From the NCBI GenBank assembly GCA_910586965.1, contig CAJUMF010000002.1, forward strand, positions 1 through 64,000: a DNA stretch of 64,000 nt, read 5' to 3'. Below, in pieces: positions 1-9,370 of this stretch. The position numbers were made by a program, and so were the translations under genes. A model generated the notes under the pieces. The model did not search any database and was not told the origin of the DNA. It was given only the letters and a program-made list of their open reading frames with translations. The DNA is from an uncultured Dorea sp. GTDB taxonomy: Bacteria > Bacillota > Clostridia > Lachnospirales > Lachnospiraceae. Position 1 is the stretch's first letter. The number at the start of each line of letters is the position of its first letter.

Positions 1-12
1 AAATTTATTTAA

Positions 13-51
13 AAACCTGCTAAAAAGTCTTGACTTTTGTTAGCAGGTTTT
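13..51. terminator. Rho-independent terminator-like hairpin
   Basis: A 10-bp outer stem (13-22 with 41-50) encloses a second stem (23-29 with 32-38), with A-rich sequence on the left and a short T-run on the right. It could stop transcription from either side, separating the genes to the left of the window from the anti-restriction and transfer genes. Confidence 0.6.
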
Positions 52-72
52 CATGCAAATTTTCATCAACAG

Positions 73-127
73 TTTGCGTCTCAACGCAAACTTACCTTTC
101 CCCCTATGGGAGTTCGGGCATAGGGGG
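73..127. other. Two tandem perfect hairpins in the ICE leader
   Basis: A 6-bp stem (73-78 with 85-90) is followed by a perfect 9-bp GC-rich stem (100-108 with 119-127) with a 10-nt loop. Neither has a T-run. They lie in the untranslated leader before the first element gene, so they could be an RNA processing or attenuation structure or a protein-binding site. In Tn916 the origin of transfer lies further left, so I do not call an oriT here. Confidence 0.4.
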
Positions 128-215
128 AATGAAAAGGGGGTGAGGGAATGGTACACGAATAAAAATCTGAACGCTGTCAACTTTTAAAAATCAATTAGAA
201 AGAATGGAGGTTACA

Positions 216-446
216 TTGAAAACAGATATTTTTGAGGACATGGTAGAACTGACCGGCTGCAACTATATCTTCGACCTGCCCCACCGCAGAAAAAGGGTGC
301 TGGAAGAATTAAAGGAGCTGCCGCCGCACTCCTACCCAAAGGAACAGTTAGAAAAATTTTCCCATTATGTATTCGGAGAGGATTATACTGTAGTCATGGG
401 AACACTGGAAAGTAAGAAAGGAAGTGAAACAACGTGTATGAAATGA
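216..446 (+). CDS. Small conserved ICE protein (about 76 aa), unknown function
   Basis: A small acidic protein upstream of the anti-restriction genes, with no signal peptide or membrane segment. An ATG at 204 overlaps the ribosome-binding site GGAGG (206-210), so the in-frame TTG at 216 is the more likely start. The 3' end overlaps the next gene by 13 nt, which suggests translational coupling. I do not recognise a family. Its place at the head of the ardA block is that of the small accessory proteins found in Tn916-like elements. Confidence 0.6.
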   Translation: MKTDIFEDMVELTGCNYIFDLPHRRKRVLEELKELPPHSYPKEQLEKFSHYVFGEDYTVVMGTLESKKGSETTCMK

Positions 447-937
447 GGATTTACCTGTTAAACAATACAAAGCCTTACCGAGAGGGCGACGAGGAATACT
501 CCGGCGATTGGTTTGACTGCCCTGTGGATTTTGAGGAAATCAAGGAAAAATTAGGCGTGGAGCATGAGGAACAATTAATGATTGCAGACTATGAGCTGCC
601 GTTCCATGTGAATACCGACACTTCCATCTGGGAGGTCAACGAGAACTGCCGTAAGGTACAGGAAATTGAGGGTACGCCTGTGGGGAATGAAATAGAAGCT
701 ATACAGAAAAAGTGGTTTTACAGCTTTGAGGATTTCTTTGAAAACAAGGAAGAGATACGTCATTATGAGGCATACGACGGGGAATCGCTGGCAAGGATTC
801 TTCTGACGGAGGAACAGCTTTACGGGGAGATTCCGGCTGCTCTGCAGAACCATATCGACTATGCGTCAATCGGGCAGGAATTAGAAGCAAACGACGAGTA
901 CCTTTTTACTACAAGCGGCGTGTTCCGCTATCGGTAA
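434..937 (+). CDS. ardA: ArdA-like anti-restriction protein, copy 1
   Basis: Acidic protein of 167 aa in the ArdA family (Tn916 orf18 position). ArdA proteins mimic bent B-form DNA and block type I restriction enzymes when the element enters a new host. Visible family features are an N-terminal beta-strand followed by a run like GDWFDCPVDFEEIKEKLG, the segment DYELPF in the middle, a strong excess of Asp/Glu, and a C-terminal HIDYASIGQELE block. The start is a GTG at 434 with an AGGAAG site 9 nt upstream; an ATG at 443 has no better site. The second copy follows at once, and the two are clearly diverged. Confidence 0.85.
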   Translation: MYEMRIYLLNNTKPYREGDEEYSGDWFDCPVDFEEIKEKLGVEHEEQLMIADYELPFHVNTDTSIWEVNENCRKVQEIEGTPVGNEIEAIQKKWFYSFEDFFENKEEIRHYEAYDGESLARILLTEEQLYGEIPAALQNHIDYASIGQELEANDEYLFTTSGVFRYR

Positions 938-961
938 AGGCGGTGATGTATCATAGAAGAA

Positions 962-1450
962 ATGCAGGTTTACATTGCCAACCTCGGAAAATACAATGAG
1001 GGGGAATTAGTGGGCGCATGGTTCACGCCGCCCATAGACTATGACGAGATGGCAGAACGTATCGGCTTGAACGACCAGTATGAGGAATACGCAATTCACG
1101 ATTACGAGCTGCCCTTTGATATTGACGAGTATACATCTATCGAGGAAATCAACCGCTTTTGTGAGATGGTGGAAGATTTGCCGGAGGACATACAGGACGA
1201 GCTTTCAGAACTGCTCTGCTACTACAGCAGCTTGGAGGAACTATGCGAACACGCAGACGAGATTATCCAGTATCCCGGCTGTGACGATATGACTGACGTT
1301 GCCTATTACTTTATAGATGAATGTCAAAGTCTTGGAGAGATACCAGAAAGAATCCGCAGCTACATAGACTATGAAGCATACGGACGTGACCTTGACTTGG
1401 AGGGGCGTTTCGTCGTCACCAATCATGGGATATTTGAGTGTCCGTATTAA
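962..1450 (+). CDS. ardA: ArdA-like anti-restriction protein, copy 2
   Basis: A 162-aa acidic protein with the standard ArdA layout: YIANLGKYNEGELVGAWF at the N-terminus, HDYELPFDIDEYTSIEEIN in the centre, and YIDYEAYGRDLDLEG near the C-terminus. It is closer to the canonical ArdA pattern than the copy just upstream and begins 24 nt after it. The expected role is inhibition of type I restriction during conjugative entry. Only a weak GAAGA site precedes the ATG, so it may be translated by coupling to the upstream gene. Confidence 0.9.
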   Translation: MQVYIANLGKYNEGELVGAWFTPPIDYDEMAERIGLNDQYEEYAIHDYELPFDIDEYTSIEEINRFCEMVEDLPEDIQDELSELLCYYSSLEELCEHADEIIQYPGCDDMTDVAYYFIDECQSLGEIPERIRSYIDYEAYGRDLDLEGRFVVTNHGIFECPY

Positions 1451-1604
1451 GGATATTCCTACCAGAAATAACAATAGCATACACCTTTACCCTCTGCCAG
1501 TGAAACACCACTGGTATTTTTTATGCAACAAGAGAAATGCGGCGGTCTGAAAACAGGCTGCCGTTTCCAGTTAAAGCAAAATAAGAAAGGACTGATTCAG
1601 AAAA

Positions 1605-1994
1605 ATGAAGAAAATAAAAAGCTACACCAGCATTTGGAGCGTGGAGAAAGTTATCTATGCCATCAACGACTTTCAGCTCCCGTTCCCCGTGACCTTTAGC
1701 CAGATGGCGTGGTTTGTGCTGTCGCTGTTCGTTGTTATCCTGTTCGGGGAGCTGCCGCCACTTGCCATGATTGACGGGGCGTTCCTTAAATACTTTGGAC
1801 TTCCCGTGGCATTTACATGGTTCGTATCCCAAAAGACTTTCGACGGGAAGAAACCTTTTGGATTCCTAAAATCCTGTATTTCCTACTACTTGCGCCCGAA
1901 AGTCACTTATGCCGGAAAGACTGTCCATCTGAAAACCGAAAAATTTAATACCGCTGTCACAGCAGTTAGGAGTGAAATCTATGTTCCCGATTAA
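1605..1994 (+). CDS. tcpE: TcpE-family conjugation membrane protein (Tn916 orf17 type)
   Basis: A 129-aa protein with two hydrophobic segments at about residues 35-50 and 52-70, and a basic C-terminal part containing a YYLRPKVTYAGK-like stretch. It matches the TcpE/PrgI-like inner-membrane component of Gram-positive conjugation machines. It sits directly before the VirB4-like ATPase, as in Tn916, and overlaps it by 14 nt. It probably forms part of the membrane channel. The family call rests on size, membrane layout, sequence pattern and gene order. Confidence 0.8.
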   Translation: MKKIKSYTSIWSVEKVIYAINDFQLPFPVTFSQMAWFVLSLFVVILFGELPPLAMIDGAFLKYFGLPVAFTWFVSQKTFDGKKPFGFLKSCISYYLRPKVTYAGKTVHLKTEKFNTAVTAVRSEIYVPD

Positions 1995-4431
1995 ATATAT
2001 CGAAAACAATCTGGTATTCAACCATGACGGCGAATGTTTCGCCTACTATGAGCTGATACCCTACAATTATTCGTTCCTGTCGCCGGAAGAAAAGTATCTG
2101 GTGCATGACAACTTCCGCCAGCTTATCGCACAGAGCCGTGACGGGAAAATCCACGCCTTGCAGATAAGCACGGAATCCAGTATACGAGCCACACAGGAGC
2201 GTTCCAAAAAGCAAATCACAGGGCGGTTACGTGAGGTCGCCTGTAAGAAGATAGACCAACAGACACAGGCGTTAATAGATATGATTGGGGAAAATCAGAT
2301 TGACTACCGCTTTTTTGTCGGCTTTAAGTTGCTGGTGAACGAGGAAGAAATCAGCTTAAAGGGCATGAGGAAATCAGCGGCTATGAGCTTTGCGGATTTT
2401 ATCTATGAGGTCAACCATAAGCTGATGGGCGACTTCGTTTCCATGAGCAATGATGAAATCAGCCGCTACATGAAGATGGAGAAATTGTTGGAAAATAAAA
2501 TCTCCCGTCGTTTTAAGTTCCGCAGGCTGGAGAAAAAGGATTTCGGTTATCTCATAGAGCATATCTACGGCAGAGCCGGGGTTGCCTATGAGGATTACGA
2601 GTATGATTTCCCCATAAAGAAATTGAAGCGTGAAACGCTGGTAAAGCGGTATGATCTTATCCGTCCTAGCCGCTGCCTGATAACGGAAAACCAGCGGTAC
2701 TTAAAGATAGACAGTGAGGATACTACAACTTACGCTGCCTATTTTACCATCAACAGCATTGTCGGGGAGCTGGATTTTCCATCTTCGGAAATCTTCTACT
2801 ACCAGCAACAGCAGTTTACATTCCCCGTCTCAACCTCTATGAATGTGGAGATTGTGACAAATAAGAAAGCCTTATCCACTGTCCGCAACAAGAAGAAAGA
2901 GCTGAAAGATTTAGATAACCATGCGTGGGAATCCAACAATGAGACAGGCAGCAACGTAATGGAGGCTCTGGATTCGGTAAATGAGCTGGAAACCAGTTTA
3001 GACCAGTCAAAGGAATCCATGTACAAGCTGTCCTACGTTATCCGTGTGGCGGCGGACAGTCTGGACGAGCTGAAACGCCGTTGTGACGAGGTTAAGGATT
3101 TTTACGACGACTTGAATGTAAAGCTGGTGCGCCCGTTCGGGGATATGCTGGGATTGCACGGGGAATTTCTGCCAGCCAGCAAACGGTACATGAATGATTA
3201 TATCCAGTATGTCACCAGTGATTTCCTTGCTGGACTTGGATTCGGGGCGACGCAGCAGCTAGGGGAAACAGACGGTATTTATATCGGCTATAACCTTGAT
3301 ACAGGAAGAAACGTCTACCTAAAACCCAGCCTTGCGGCACAGGGGGTAAAAGGTTCTGTCACCAATGCGTTAGCGGCAGCGTTCTTAGGCTCTCTCGGCG
3401 GTGGAAAATCATTCTGCAACAACCTTATCATTTACTATGCGGTGCTGTTCGGGGGAAAGGCAGTCATTGTAGACCCGAAATCCGAGCGTGGCAACTGGCA
3501 GGATACATTGCCCGACATTGCACATGAAATCAAGATGGTGAACCTCACCAGCGAGGACAGGAACAAAGGACTTCTTGACCCGTATGTGATTATGAAGCGC
3601 ACAAAGGACGCTGAAAGCCTTGTGATTGATATTTTGACATTCCTTACAGGTATTTCTTCCCGTGACGGTGAGAAGTTCCCCGTCCTTAGACGGGCAATCC
3701 GCTCTGTTACCCAGAGTAAAAAGCGTGGACTTCTCCGTGTGATTGATGAATTAAGGAATGACGGCTCTCCTGTGGCGGAGAATATCGCAGACCATATCGA
3801 GAGCATGACGGACTATGATTTTGCACACCTGCTTTTCTCGGACGGTGAAAAAAGGCAGTCTATCAGCTTGGACAGGCAGTTCAACATTATACAGGTGGCA
3901 GACCTTGTGCTACCGGATAAGGATACAAAATTTGAGGAATACACCACAATGGAGCTGCTTTCCGTTGCTATGCTTATCGTTATCAGTACCTTTGCTCTGG
4001 ATTTTATCCACTCGGACAGAAGCATTTTTAAGATGGTAGATTTAGATGAAGCATGGACATTTTTACAGGTGGCACAGGGGAAAGCTCTCTCTAACAAACT
4101 GATTCGTGCCGGACGCTCCATGAACGCCGCCGTTTATTTTGTAACACAAAATTCCGGCGACGTGGACGACGAGAAGATGAAGAACAATATCGGTTTAAAA
4201 TTCGCATTTCGTAGTACGGACATCAAAGAAATCAAGAATACCCTTGAATTTTTCGGCGTGGACAAAGAGGACGAGGGCAACCAGAAACGGCTTAGGGATT
4301 TGGAGAACGGGCAATGTCTGTTTCAGGATTTATACGGGCGTGTGGGCGTTATCCAGATACACCCGGTATTCTCCGATTTGTTTCATGCTTTTGATACCAG
4401 ACCGCCCATGCAGACAGGGGAATCGAGGTGA
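1981..4431 (+). CDS. VirB4/TcpF-like conjugation ATPase (Tn916 orf16 type)
   Basis: An 816-aa ATPase that energises assembly of, or transfer through, the conjugative channel at the cytoplasmic face. The Walker A motif SLGGGKSF lies near residue 470 and a Walker B-type segment VDLDEAWTF lies near residue 690. The N-terminal half is the VirB4/TraC-type region. An ATG at 1981 follows GGAGTG with normal spacing and is preferred over the GTG at 1972. The gene overlaps tcpE at its 5' end and nearly overlaps the next gene, which fits one transfer operon. The length is normal for the family and no damage is visible. Confidence 0.93.
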   Translation: MFPIKYIENNLVFNHDGECFAYYELIPYNYSFLSPEEKYLVHDNFRQLIAQSRDGKIHALQISTESSIRATQERSKKQITGRLREVACKKIDQQTQALIDMIGENQIDYRFFVGFKLLVNEEEISLKGMRKSAAMSFADFIYEVNHKLMGDFVSMSNDEISRYMKMEKLLENKISRRFKFRRLEKKDFGYLIEHIYGRAGVAYEDYEYDFPIKKLKRETLVKRYDLIRPSRCLITENQRYLKIDSEDTTTYAAYFTINSIVGELDFPSSEIFYYQQQQFTFPVSTSMNVEIVTNKKALSTVRNKKKELKDLDNHAWESNNETGSNVMEALDSVNELETSLDQSKESMYKLSYVIRVAADSLDELKRRCDEVKDFYDDLNVKLVRPFGDMLGLHGEFLPASKRYMNDYIQYVTSDFLAGLGFGATQQLGETDGIYIGYNLDTGRNVYLKPSLAAQGVKGSVTNALAAAFLGSLGGGKSFCNNLIIYYAVLFGGKAVIVDPKSERGNWQDTLPDIAHEIKMVNLTSEDRNKGLLDPYVIMKRTKDAESLVIDILTFLTGISSRDGEKFPVLRRAIRSVTQSKKRGLLRVIDELRNDGSPVAENIADHIESMTDYDFAHLLFSDGEKRQSISLDRQFNIIQVADLVLPDKDTKFEEYTTMELLSVAMLIVISTFALDFIHSDRSIFKMVDLDEAWTFLQVAQGKALSNKLIRAGRSMNAAVYFVTQNSGDVDDEKMKNNIGLKFAFRSTDIKEIKNTLEFFGVDKEDEGNQKRLRDLENGQCLFQDLYGRVGVIQIHPVFSDLFHAFDTRPPMQTGESR

Positions 4432-4436
4432 AACCT

Positions 4437-6587
4437 ATGGAAAGAAGTAGAAGAAAGGTTCTCCGCTGTCTGGTTATCCTGCTTTCTGTGATTTTGGGCG
4501 TACTGGTATTTCTCTCCCTTACAGGCACGGTGGCTTACGCCGCCGGACTGGTGGACAATACGGTGAGCGACGCAAACGCCTACTCGAAATATCCACTGGA
4601 AAACTACCAGCTTGATTTTTACGTGGACAGTTCGTGGGATTGGCTGCCGTGGAACTGGCTGGACGGGATTGGGAAAAGTATTCAGTACGGGCTATATGCC
4701 ATTACAAATTTTGTCTGGACAGTGAGCTTATATATATCCAATGCTACAGGCTACGTGGTGCAGGAATCCTATAAGCTGGATTTTATATCGGATACGGCAG
4801 ACGCAATCGGCAAAAACATACAGACACTTGCAGGAGTGACTTCCGGCGGCTTTTCCAGTGAGGGGTTCTATGTGGGATTCTTGCTTATTCTCATTCTGGT
4901 TATGGGTATTTATGTGGCGTATACAGGACTTATCAGACGGGAAACGACAAAGGCTGTTCATGCGGTGGTAAATTTTCTGATTGTGTTTCTGCTGTCAGCG
5001 TCAATGATTGCCTATGCGCCGGATTATATCGCAAAGGTCAACGGATTTTCCGCAGACATAAGCAATGCCGCCCTGTCGCTGGGAACAAAGATTGTGCTGC
5101 CGGATTCTGACAGTAAGGGAAAGGACAGCGTAGCTTTGATACGTGACAGCCTGTTTTCTGTGCAGGTGAAACAACCGTGGCTGCTTTTGCAGTATGGGGA
5201 ATCGGATATAGAATCTTTGGGTGCTGACCGTATCGAAGAATTACTGTCTGCCAGCCCGGACACGGACGACAGGGAGAATGTGGTGATTGACGAGATTGAG
5301 GACAGGGATAATGTCAACTTAAGCGTCACAAAAACTATGAGCCGTTTAGGAACAGTGGTATTCCTGTTTATTTTCAATATCGGGATTTCGATTTTTATAT
5401 TTTTACTAACGGGCATGATGATATTTTCGCAGGTGCTATTTATCCTGTATGCTATGTTCCTGCCCGTCAGTTTTATTTTGTCCATGCTGCCAACTTATGA
5501 AAGTATGGCGAAAAAGGCACTTACAAAGCTGTTCAATACGATTATGCTCCGTGCCGGTATTACGCTGGTGATTACGGCGGCTTTCAGCATATCCGCTATG
5601 TTTTACTCTATCTCCGCAGGTTATCCGTTCTTTATGATAGCGTTCTTGCAGATAGTGACCTTTGCAGGAATCTACTTTAAGCTGGGGGATTTGATGGCAA
5701 TGTTCAGCCTGCAATCCTCGGACACGCAGCAGGTGGGCAGACGTATCTTACGGCGACCATACCTGTTCTTGGGGCGTGGCACAAGACGTTTGGAGCGCAG
5801 GATAGGAAGAACTATAGCCGTTGGTGCTGCCGGAGGTGCGGTTGGTGCGGCGGTAACCTCTCGTTCGCAAAAGAACAGTTCGGCAAAGACGGGAAGTCAT
5901 AACAGACCAAACCACGACACACAGAGGGATTCTCCTATAAATAACGGCACTTCCAGTATTGGGAAACGTGCTGGTGAGAAAGTAGGTGCTGTCCTTGATG
6001 GCAAAGACCGTATCCGTGACAAGGTAAAGTCTGTCAGACAGCAGGTGAAAGATATGCCGATACAGACACAGTACGCTATTCATAGCGGCGCAAACCGGAT
6101 TCAGGAAAATGTATCGGATTTCCGGCGTGGCATTGTGGAGGAACAGGCGACAAGAAAACAAGGACGTGCAGACAGGCGAAATCAGCACAGGCAGACCATT
6201 GCAGAAAAGCGAAAGGAGCTGGACAGAGCAAGACAAAGCTCTGGTTCTACAGGAAAAGGAGCTGCCCCAACCCATGACCGACCAGCGACAACGCCTGTAT
6301 CGGTGAAGTCAGGTTCACAGGCGGCAGCTAACAGGCAGAAAGAATCTATGGCTAGGGAGCGTCCGGCGATGGCAGAAAAAGGACAGGCAGCGTCGGGCAG
6401 GACGAGAGACGCAGCTTTAAGACAGCAGGAAAATACAAGGGGAAACCAGCCTGTTTCTGCTGCTTTATCACGCCAGACTACAAAACAGAAGAAACAGGTG
6501 GCGATTGCCCCAAATCAGACGGTACGGCAATCTCTCAAAGCTGACAATTCCCATCAGACCGCCAGCCGGAAAGGACGGAAGAAATGA
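4437..6587 (+). CDS. Polytopic conjugation channel protein (Tn916 orf15 type)
   Basis: A 716-aa membrane protein. It has an N-terminal hydrophobic, signal-like segment, further membrane segments at about residues 140-190 and 290-430, and a long hydrophilic, basic, Gln/Arg-rich C-terminal tail (about residues 440-716) that is probably cytoplasmic. This is the layout of the TrbL/VirB6-like or TcpH proteins of Tn916-type elements. The start at 4437 follows a GAGG site; a GTG at 4428 is the alternative. Its 3' end overlaps the hydrolase gene by 4 nt. The tail is low-complexity and may contact other channel proteins or DNA; that part is inference. Confidence 0.85.
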   Translation: MERSRRKVLRCLVILLSVILGVLVFLSLTGTVAYAAGLVDNTVSDANAYSKYPLENYQLDFYVDSSWDWLPWNWLDGIGKSIQYGLYAITNFVWTVSLYISNATGYVVQESYKLDFISDTADAIGKNIQTLAGVTSGGFSSEGFYVGFLLILILVMGIYVAYTGLIRRETTKAVHAVVNFLIVFLLSASMIAYAPDYIAKVNGFSADISNAALSLGTKIVLPDSDSKGKDSVALIRDSLFSVQVKQPWLLLQYGESDIESLGADRIEELLSASPDTDDRENVVIDEIEDRDNVNLSVTKTMSRLGTVVFLFIFNIGISIFIFLLTGMMIFSQVLFILYAMFLPVSFILSMLPTYESMAKKALTKLFNTIMLRAGITLVITAAFSISAMFYSISAGYPFFMIAFLQIVTFAGIYFKLGDLMAMFSLQSSDTQQVGRRILRRPYLFLGRGTRRLERRIGRTIAVGAAGGAVGAAVTSRSQKNSSAKTGSHNRPNHDTQRDSPINNGTSSIGKRAGEKVGAVLDGKDRIRDKVKSVRQQVKDMPIQTQYAIHSGANRIQENVSDFRRGIVEEQATRKQGRADRRNQHRQTIAEKRKELDRARQSSGSTGKGAAPTHDRPATTPVSVKSGSQAAANRQKESMARERPAMAEKGQAASGRTRDAALRQQENTRGNQPVSAALSRQTTKQKKQVAIAPNQTVRQSLKADNSHQTASRKGRKK

Positions 6588-7585
6588 AGTTAAGATATTT
6601 GGCGGTATTCGGTGGGATATTTACGGTGATTATCAGCCTGCTTTTGTTCCTGTTCATCATAACCGCAGATGATGAAGAAAGCGGCACTTCTTCCTTTGAT
6701 TTTTCGGGAATGAACTTATCCCCGGAGGTATTGAAACACCAGCCTACGGTTGAAAAATACGCAAGGCAGTACGGAATTGAGGACTATGTGGATTACCTGC
6801 TTGCGATTATGCAGGTAGAATCTGGCGGCACGGCTACGGACGTTATGCAGTCTTCGGAATCCCTCGGTTTGCCGCCCAACTCCCTCTCTACAGAGGAATC
6901 CATCTGACAGGGGTGCAAATATTTCTCTGAATTATTAAAATCCGCAAAGGCAAGCGGCTGTGACATCAATACGGTCGTACAAGCCTACAATTACGGCGGC
7001 GGCTTTATCGGCTATGTCGCCGGACACGGGAAGAAATATACCTTTGAGCTGTCGGTGAGTTTTGCAAGGGGGAAATCCGGCGGCGTGAAAGTCAGCTATA
7101 AAAATGAGATTTCCATAAAGGAAAACGGCGGCTGGCGTTACCGATACGGGAACATGTTCTATGTAAGGCTGGTGTCGCAATACCTCGCCGCTCCCAGCTT
7201 TAATAACGCTACAGCGCAGAAAATCTTTAGTGAAGCATTGAAGTATCAAGGCTGGAAATATGTATTCGGGGGCAGCAATCCGAACACCAGCTTTGATTGC
7301 TCTGGACTTGTCCAGTGGTGCTACGGAAAGGCAGGTATCAAGCTCCCCCGTACCGCACAAATGCAGTATGACGCTACCCAGCACATACCGCTGTCACAGG
7401 CAAAGGCTGGCGACTTGGTATTCTTCCACTCTACCTACAATTCGGGAACGTATGTAACGCATGTGGGGATTTATGCCGGTAACAACCGTATGTATCATGC
7501 CGGAAATCCCATTGGCTATGCAGATTTGACAGGCTCGTACTGGCAGAAACATCTAATCGGCGCAGGACGGGTGAAAACAAAATAA
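6584..7585 (+). pseudogene. Bifunctional cell-wall hydrolase (Tn916 orf14 type) with an in-frame TGA
   Basis: The intact frame would code for 333 residues: an N-terminal membrane anchor, a lysozyme-like domain with a MQVESGG segment supplying the catalytic Glu, and a C-terminal NlpC/P60 peptidase with FDCSGLVQW (Cys) and THVGIYAG (His). Such enzymes open peptidoglycan locally for the conjugation channel. A single TGA at 6905-6907 ends the first part after 107 residues, and the same frame then stays open to 7585. The codon is one C-to-T change from CGA. No convincing restart with a ribosome-binding site precedes the peptidase half; a GTG at 7055 has none. Either transfer is impaired, or the stop is read through, or it is a sequencing error. 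Confidence 0.85.
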
Positions 7586-7605
7586 AAAGGAAAGGAATGG
7601 TATCT

Positions 7606-8511
7606 ATGCTATTTAAGAAAAAAGAAAAAGAATCAAAACCTAAAAAAGAAAAACGAGTGCCTGTAATGAAAATCGGCACACATAAGAAAACGGTACTTGC
7701 CTTGTGGCTGGTGCTGCTGTCAAGCGTCAGTTTCGGGGTCTATAAGAACTTCACTGCCATTGACAGACACACGGTACATGAGAAGGAAGTCATAGAACAG
7801 CGGATTATCGACACGAATCGGATTGAAAATTTCGTCAGAGCATTTGCCACGGATTTTTATTCTTGGAGCAACACGCAGGAATCCATTGACGCAAGGACTA
7901 CGAATATCAGCCGCTATCTCACAAAAGAATTACAGGATTTGAATGTGGATACGGTGCGGCAGGATATACCTACAAGCTCCACGGTTACGGACGTTAAAGT
8001 TTGGGATATTGAACAGGAGGGAACACAAGATTTTACCGTCACCTACTCGGTAGACCAGACCGTGACAGAGAGGGAACAGTCCATAGGCTGTACTTCTGCT
8101 TATATGGTAGTGGTTCATGTAGACGATAACGGGGATATGGTAATTACAAAGAATCCCACCGTCAGCAGCCTGCCGGGAAAATCCGGCTATGAGCCAAAGA
8201 TTAAAGAATCTGACGGAACAGCGGACGCTGCTACCACGGAGGAAGTGACAGAGTTCTTGGAGACGTTTTTCAAGCTGTATCCCACGGCTACGGAAAAAGA
8301 GCTTGCCTATTATGTGGAGGGGAATGTGCTTACGCCTGTAGGCTGTGATTACCTGTATTCGGAGCTTATCAATCCCATATTTACAAAGGACGGGGAACAG
8401 GTGAAAGTGTCCGTGTCCGTAAAGTATCTGGATAACCGGACGAAAGCGGCGCAGATTTCACAGTTTGAATTGACGCTGGAAAAGGATAGTAACTGGAAGA
8501 TTGTAGGATAA
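7606..8511 (+). CDS. tcpC: TcpC-like conjugal transfer protein (Tn916 orf13 type)
   Basis: A 301-aa bitopic membrane protein with a short, very basic cytoplasmic N-terminus, one transmembrane helix at about residues 25-45, and a large extracellular part holding two NTF2-like halves. TcpC proteins are VirB8-like scaffolds of the conjugation channel. An ATG at 7606 is chosen because AGGAAAGGA lies about 10 nt upstream; an ATG at 7597 is possible. It is the last gene of the transfer block and is followed by a palindrome and a change to AT-rich DNA. Confidence 0.85.
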   Translation: MLFKKKEKESKPKKEKRVPVMKIGTHKKTVLALWLVLLSSVSFGVYKNFTAIDRHTVHEKEVIEQRIIDTNRIENFVRAFATDFYSWSNTQESIDARTTNISRYLTKELQDLNVDTVRQDIPTSSTVTDVKVWDIEQEGTQDFTVTYSVDQTVTEREQSIGCTSAYMVVVHVDDNGDMVITKNPTVSSLPGKSGYEPKIKESDGTADAATTEEVTEFLETFFKLYPTATEKELAYYVEGNVLTPVGCDYLYSELINPIFTKDGEQVKVSVSVKYLDNRTKAAQISQFELTLEKDSNWKIVG

Positions 8512-8520
8512 TAAAAATAG

Positions 8521-8554
8521 GCTTGCATTTCGTACTTCGGTATGATTTGCAAGC
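8521..8554. repeat. Palindrome at the junction of transfer and cargo genes
   Basis: Arms 8521-8527 and 8548-8554 are perfect 7-bp complements, and further pairing (TAC with GTA) closes on a TTCG tetraloop. No T-run follows, so it is a weak terminator at best. It lies exactly where the sequence changes from the transfer operon to the AT-rich cargo module. Confidence 0.55.
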
Positions 8555-8695
8555 TGATAATATAGTTGTGACATTTCATTTAAAAGATTATAATAATGAA
8601 GCGGCTAAGATTTATTTTTAATGATAGTATATGAGCATAGTTGATAAAAAATTGCTTTTTCAATGATAAAATATGCTTTTAAGGAGGAATGAGAT

Positions 8696-9370
8696 ATGGC
8701 ACAGAGCATTTTAATTGTAGACGATGAAAAAGATATTGTATCAATGTTGAGTCGATATTTTTATAAAATTGGTTATGTAGTATACACAGCAATTAATGGA
8801 AAAGAAGCACTGAATGCAATCACAAAGCACCCAGATATTATTTTATTAGATATAAATATGCCGGATATGAATGGATTTGCGATTTGTGAAAAAATCAGGA
8901 ATTATGTGTCCTGTCCTATTATTTTTTTAACAGCTCGGATTGAGGACTGTGACAAAATCAGAGGATTTGCAATCGGCGGCGACGACTATGTTGTAAAGCC
9001 TTTCTCTATTGATGAATTAGAAGCTAGAGTTGCTGCTCATTTGCGGAGGGAAAAAAGACATAATTCATTTGCAATAGTCCAATTCGATAATAACATAGTA
9101 ATTGATTATTCAGCACGAACAGTTTTTTACAAAAAATCTGAAATAAATTTTACAAAGAAAGAGTTTGATATTATCGAATTTCTTTCACAAAACAAAGGAA
9201 TTATTTTTGACCGTGAAACAATTTATGAAAAAGTATGGGGGTTAGATGGTACTGGAGACAATTCTGTTATTACAGAACACATACGCCGGATAAGAACAAA
9301 ATTCCTTTCTATGTGTAACAATCCTTATATAGAAACTGTTTGGGGGTGCGGATATAAATGGAAAAAGTAA
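8696..9370 (+). CDS. OmpR-family response regulator
   Basis: A 224-aa regulator with an N-terminal receiver domain (acidic pair after ILIVDD, phospho-acceptor Asp in IILLDINMPDMNG, Lys in VVKPFS) and a C-terminal winged-helix DNA-binding domain ending in ETVWGCGYKW. A strong AAGGAGG site precedes the ATG. It overlaps the sensor kinase gene by 13 nt, so the pair is co-translated. The receiver resembles regulators found with peptide-antibiotic sensing systems, but no ABC exporter follows. The target is unknown. Base composition is more AT-rich than the transfer genes, which suggests a separate origin. Confidence 0.93.
   Translation: MAQSILIVDDEKDIVSMLSRYFYKIGYVVYTAINGKEALNAITKHPDIILLDINMPDMNGFAICEKIRNYVSCPIIFLTARIEDCDKIRGFAIGGDDYVVKPFSIDELEARVAAHLRREKRHNSFAIVQFDNNIVIDYSARTVFYKKSEINFTKKEFDIIEFLSQNKGIIFDRETIYEKVWGLDGTGDNSVITEHIRRIRTKFLSMCNNPYIETVWGCGYKWKK

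Noticed and set aside
100..127. Origin of transfer at the GC-rich hairpin
   Set aside because: In Tn916-like elements oriT is next to the relaxase genes, which lie outside the window. No nick-site match could be supported.
8641..8672. Promoter TTGATA with a downstream TAAAAT before the response regulator
   Set aside because: Spacing is 20 bp for TAAAAT, and the 17-bp alternative TGATAA is poor. A promoter is likely nearby but I cannot place it.
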